Source: Sitta carolinensis
Lineage: Eukaryota > Chordata > Aves > Passeriformes > Sittidae
NCBI GenBank assembly: GCA_032173965.1
Contig: CM063283.1
Location: forward strand, 108,090,108-108,154,107
Direction: 5' to 3'
Length of the DNA: 64,000 nt
The number at the start of each line of letters is the position of its first letter. The first letter of the stretch is position 1. Position numbers and translations under genes: made by a program. Positions 60,040-64,000 of the stretch are shown here, one piece after another. The notes beneath the pieces are model-generated. The model saw only the letters and a list, made by a program, of their open reading frames with translations, ran no database searches and was not told the origin of the DNA.

Positions 60040-62121
60040 TGGATTCTCTTTATGGCAGTTTCTGTGGCAGCTGGTGCTGTCACTGTCCTTGGTCATCCAC
60101 CACATCCTTGCAGTCAAAACAGTAAAAACCAGAGGAAATTCTAGTCCACTAAATGTCTTAAGGATGCTTCAGTTTATCAATCAAATAAGAAAGCAGTGCA
60201 CCATCAGAATTAGAATCATATATAGATAAATATGACTCCATATGTGCGTGTTTCCTTCTGCAGCCCTTTTCTTATGTTTTCCTGAAAGCAGAGTAATTAG
60301 TAACTTGGGTGGCATGTGTTTGTTGCTACATGGTTATAGAAAAGGTGCCAGAGCCCTGTAATAAATTATTTCTCTGAAACATTAAATATATGGACAACTA
60401 ACTGTCAAGGATTTTCCATGCACAGATGGGAGCTGCAGAACAGCAGATCTGTGGGGTCTGAAGCTCATGCAGCACAAAGGGAGTCCTTTCATGTTACATG
60501 AAAACACCCTGCAGTGTTTGAAATTAATTCCTTTGGATCAGGGGAATCAATTTTGGTCAAATTGCCTTCAATCAAATGACTAATGGTTTTGTTAAAAATC
60601 TCATTGTCAGTCTTGAAGAGAGATGTTGATCTGGATAAGCTATGCTGAGCTTCCCTTTGCTCCCTCACTGCTCCTGTCTTGAGAAAACTCTTCAGAAAAA
60701 TATCCCATGCAGCATATTATGATGTTATCACATGTTAGCACATCTCATCCAGAGCTATCCAATCTGATTTTAAATTACATGTAAAACTTCAACTAAATAT
60801 AATCCAGATTTCATAGTTTTATTATTTTCTTCCTCTATACCTGGTCCCAAAGTGCATTCAATAAGACCATATTATTCCTTCCTCTACCATGAATATTCAT
60901 TATATTCAGGTTTTCATTTTGGAATCTAGGATGGGCAAAGCTAGTGAGATTTCTTTCTTGTGAAATGCCCTGTTTAATCAGGGAGTTGTGGTTTCTTAAT
61001 TCTCTGAAATTCAACACTGAGACAATTTCACTTCTCTTTATCTGATCAGATTTTGGTGTGGTTAGATTAAAAAGAAATGCCATTGTGGAGTGCAGCATCT
61101 GAGATTTAAAGAAAGAATTATTTCTGTTCAGTTGTAATGAACATTATTTGCCCTTTGTGTGCAGGTCTTCTATTAGACCCAGCAGCTTTTGCATTAGATA
61201 ATAAGGAAGGGATTATGTGAGAGATAAGTTGATTACTCAATAATTCCCCAGGAAAAAATTCTGAAGCAAATTCAGGTGATAAACACCATCTGTGTGGGGA
61301 AGAACCGTCTGTGAATGGGTATGGTAAATCTCTTATATGTCTGTGTGCAATATGTTCTCCATATCCCAAGCTGAGGTACTCAGGTCTGCTTCTCCAGTCA
61401 GAAATATCCCAGCCCCAGCTCCCCCCACAGGGAGCACAGCACTTGGCTGTATCATGGACACACAGTGCTTTATTTCCAGATTTTTCCTTAGCAAAGCAGA
61501 GAAAAAGCAGTAACTTTTGAGTGTCTCTGAATACTGCCCTTGCTGCTGCTGAGCCCCGGTCTTTTCTTGTTTACTGGTGCAGCTCACTTGAGGATTTCTT
61601 CCCCAGGTTTGCTTTGACTCATTCTTGTGATCTGCTGGCTTCTCTGCAGAGCTTCTCGGATCTCTGTATCCATATCACCATGGGTAAGGTACTTTTGGAA
61701 GACTTTTTATATTTTCTTTTTTGCTTCTTCACAATTTTTATAAATACACATATCCAGTGGAAAGCTGGTGCCAGGTTTTGGCAACACATCATTTCTTCAC
61801 ATGAGCTACACAACAGCCAGAAAATGCTCCAAGCTGAGTTCATCTTTATGTCCAAGCTGGATTCACTGTTTCATTGCCAGGCTGTCATGTGGAAAAGCTC
61901 CACTGCTTCATCCCTTGGAAAATCTGGTTGTTTGTGGCCTTAAAATTCTGCCCATAATGGTTAGGGAGCCAAACCATGTGGTCTACCCCAGGCCAGGTGC
62001 TTTGAGGGGCTCCCTGAAGCAGTGACTGCCCTGACTGCAGAGCAGCTTAGCACTTCTGAGCCCACCAGCCTGCTGCATCAGCCAGACAAGGCAGGCTCTG
62101 CTGCTGCACCATACACAACAC
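60040..62121. other. Unannotated non-coding stretch
   Basis: No gene is recognised. A 140-codon frame (61521-61943, +) has no known motif and minus frames overlap it. Confidence 0.5.
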
Positions 62122-62180
62122 TCACACACACAAATTCCAGAAAGGCTGAATCACACACACACAAATTTCAGAAAGACTGG
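62122..62180 (+). repeat. 29/30-bp tandem duplication with embedded CA run
   Basis: Unit one (62122-62150) begins TCACACACACAAATTCCAGA and unit two (62151-62180) begins TCACACACACACAAATTTCA. They share the remainder with a few substitutions and one CA unit difference. This suggests a small duplication by replication slippage. Confidence 0.88.
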
Positions 62181-63668
62181 TTTACTCTTATGCAGAGTAG
62201 CTGCAAAAGGTGCAGAGCATGGTATAGTGAGATTTGAAGATTTGTAGCCCTCTGTACAAGAAGCAAATAATGAAGAATTGAGAACTGGGGTCTTGATATT
62301 TCATGTAATGCTCTGCTGAGTCCAGACAAAGTGCCACAATCAACTTCATACTGCACATGAGGTTGTAGTAAAACTGCTCGCTGCTCTTTTAAATCAGCCT
62401 TTTCCAAGGTAAAATTTCTGTAGGAACCATAGAATGTTGGGACAAATATCTTTGGATGTTATTTCCAAATGTTAGGGAAGTTGATATTAATTTTCTTTAA
62501 AGTCTGATTGTCTCCATTCCTTTGATTGAAGTTAATAATTTAGATAATGTTTCCAAAGGCTGTGAAACTGAGCCAAGTTTGCTAGTACAAATTGAATGGA
62601 AAAGATTTGGAAACTGAAATATCATGAGATTTTTTTTATCAATGTGACAAACTTTGTTGGAACAGATGTATTTTGATTTACCTTATCAAAGGTTTAAAAA
62701 GCATAGTGATAACAAGCTCATTGCATAGACATTTTCAAGATTAATAAGTTATCTTAAAACTTTCTGAAATATCTCCACACTTCAGTTCACCAGGCTTTCT
62801 GTATCTGAACGTTTTAGAGAGGATTCAAATAACTTTCAGGGGGCTCACTTAAAATACAGAGCATGCAGTGATGAAGGCAGGCTCTTCTGCAATGGCTTTG
62901 AAGTGACCCAGTAACCCACTGACTTGCATTACAGACACAGTTCATGACAGACTTGTCCTCATGAATCTCTGAAATTGCTCTTTCCAGTCATGCTCAAAGC
63001 TCTGCTCTTGCCTACCCCCACACCCCTTTCTATGCCTCTCACCAGGAGCTGCTTCTGTCTCCCTGATTCACACCATCCCATGAATGGTTTTCCAGCATTT
63101 TGGGAGTGGTGGCTTCACCTGTCTGAGCTCACACTTACGCCTTAAGACAGTAGGAATCCTAAAAGAGCCTTCTGTCAAGGGGATAAGGACATGGTGGGCT
63201 CATCATTTGTCATACAACACCTCTTTCTCCTTTTTCCTGCCTCTCTTAGTGTTTTGTGCACATTTTCTTGAACTGTAAGATTTCAGTGGAAGAAAGGCAA
63301 GTTTTACTGTGTGTTTACTTGGGGTCTGCCAGGTTGGGTCTGTGCCCTTCACAGTGTTTGTGATAGAGAGTGCCCAGGTGTTTGGGGATATTTTAGGGAA
63401 TGCGGTAGGCACAGATGCTGTGCTCAATTCCCTCAAAACAGAGGACTGGAGAAGCAGGGGCCATTGCAATACTTCCTCTTTTTCCTCAACACCCATTTTA
63501 GCTCAGGTTGCAATAAATGAGCTAACCTGGGGGCAAGGGGCCACAGCCCCTGTCTGTAATGCTCTTGGAAAAGGGGTGGTGTTTTTGCCTTGAACGATGT
63601 CCAAGGCAAATTAATATGACAGGATTTTCTTTGGGAAAGAAAATCTGGTTTCTCCCAAGGAAAAAACA
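62181..63668. other. Unannotated non-coding stretch
   Basis: No gene is recognised. Frames up to 97 codons overlap on both strands at 63203-63593. Confidence 0.5.
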
Positions 63669-63679
63669 GGGGGGGGGGG
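63669..63679 (+). repeat. Poly(G) run (11)
   Basis: Eleven consecutive G residues. Long G runs of this length are often unstable. Confidence 0.95.
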
Positions 63680-64000
63680 TGATCACCCAGTCTAAAGGAA
63701 ATAAAATTCTTCCTGGATAGATTAAGTTTAATTATGACTTTTCTTTCTCCTGTGCCTTGGTTTTAGTAGATGTGAAATAATGATTTGCACTGTACACAAA
63801 TTCTCCTCTTTTTAACCCGAAAATGGCTGGACATGTAATGGTGAGAACAGGGGGAACAATTTTCCTGGAGAAAGGTGTATTTCCTTCAGCATTCCTTTGG
63901 ATGGGTCCATAGTCATTTTGCTGGATCCATCATCTATGCCTGTCTGCCGACCTATCACGCTGCTTGTGACAAACTGCTCCCATTCTCAATTAGAGTGTTT
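63680..64000. other. Unannotated flank
   Basis: Nothing is recognised in the last 320 bases. Confidence 0.5.

Noticed and set aside
62425..62460. CATAGAATGTTGGGA as another CR1 tail
   Set aside because: Only about 12 bases match and the following sequence departs from CR1.
1..64000. Bacterial or phage features, CRISPR arrays, operons
   Set aside because: There are no spaced direct repeats, coding density is far too low and the repeats are vertebrate retroelements.

Overview
The window reads as ordinary vertebrate nuclear DNA, most probably from a bird. There are no operons, ribosome-binding sites or dense coding. The interspersed repeats are mainly 3' ends of CR1 LINEs, the dominant avian retrotransposon, plus one solo LTR of a family that is abundant in bird genomes. 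Ancient CORE-SINE/MIR-like scraps and microsatellites make up the rest, and repeat density is low, as is usual for birds. CR1 also occurs in other reptiles, so the bird call rests on CR1, the LTR family and the low repeat content together. The species cannot be named.

I recognise no protein-coding gene, rRNA, tRNA or known small RNA with confidence. Almost all of the window is intergenic or intronic. The longest reading frame is 275 codons (31992-32819, +) and matches no family I know. Several short segments look like exons, with an acceptor, an open frame and a consensus donor: 12791-12868 (+), 36271-36313 (+), 41902-42069 (+), 49276-49374 (+), 58019-58072 (-) and 58950-59045 (-). Such pseudoexons are common by chance in 64 kb, so all are hypotheses.

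Layout. At 1-2.3 kb there is a 600-bp antisense CR1 fragment, a perfect nuclear-receptor-like inverted repeat, a 38-A run and a small CpG-rich patch. From 2.3 to 11 kb the sequence is mostly featureless, with a MIR-like scrap, a TAA microsatellite and a G-quadruplex-type run. From 11 to 21.4 kb there are several AT-rich tracts with homeodomain, POU and AP-1 type motifs that look like candidate enhancers, a TTA microsatellite, an A-rich tract and a CpG-rich patch. From 21.9 to 27.1 kb lie three CR1 3' ends and the solo LTR. From 28 to 35.2 kb there are further enhancer-like tracts, the 275-codon frame and a GC-rich stretch. From 37.9 to 45.3 kb there is a worn CR1 tail, a CA repeat, an ancient inverted-repeat (MITE-like) element and another enhancer-like tract. 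From 45 to 64 kb there is little beyond exon-like segments, simple repeats and a MIR-like scrap.

No gene set can be described as working together. If the window has a function, it is most likely regulatory (a gene desert or large intron with scattered enhancers). That needs cross-species alignment, which could not be run here. No previously undescribed system is evident.
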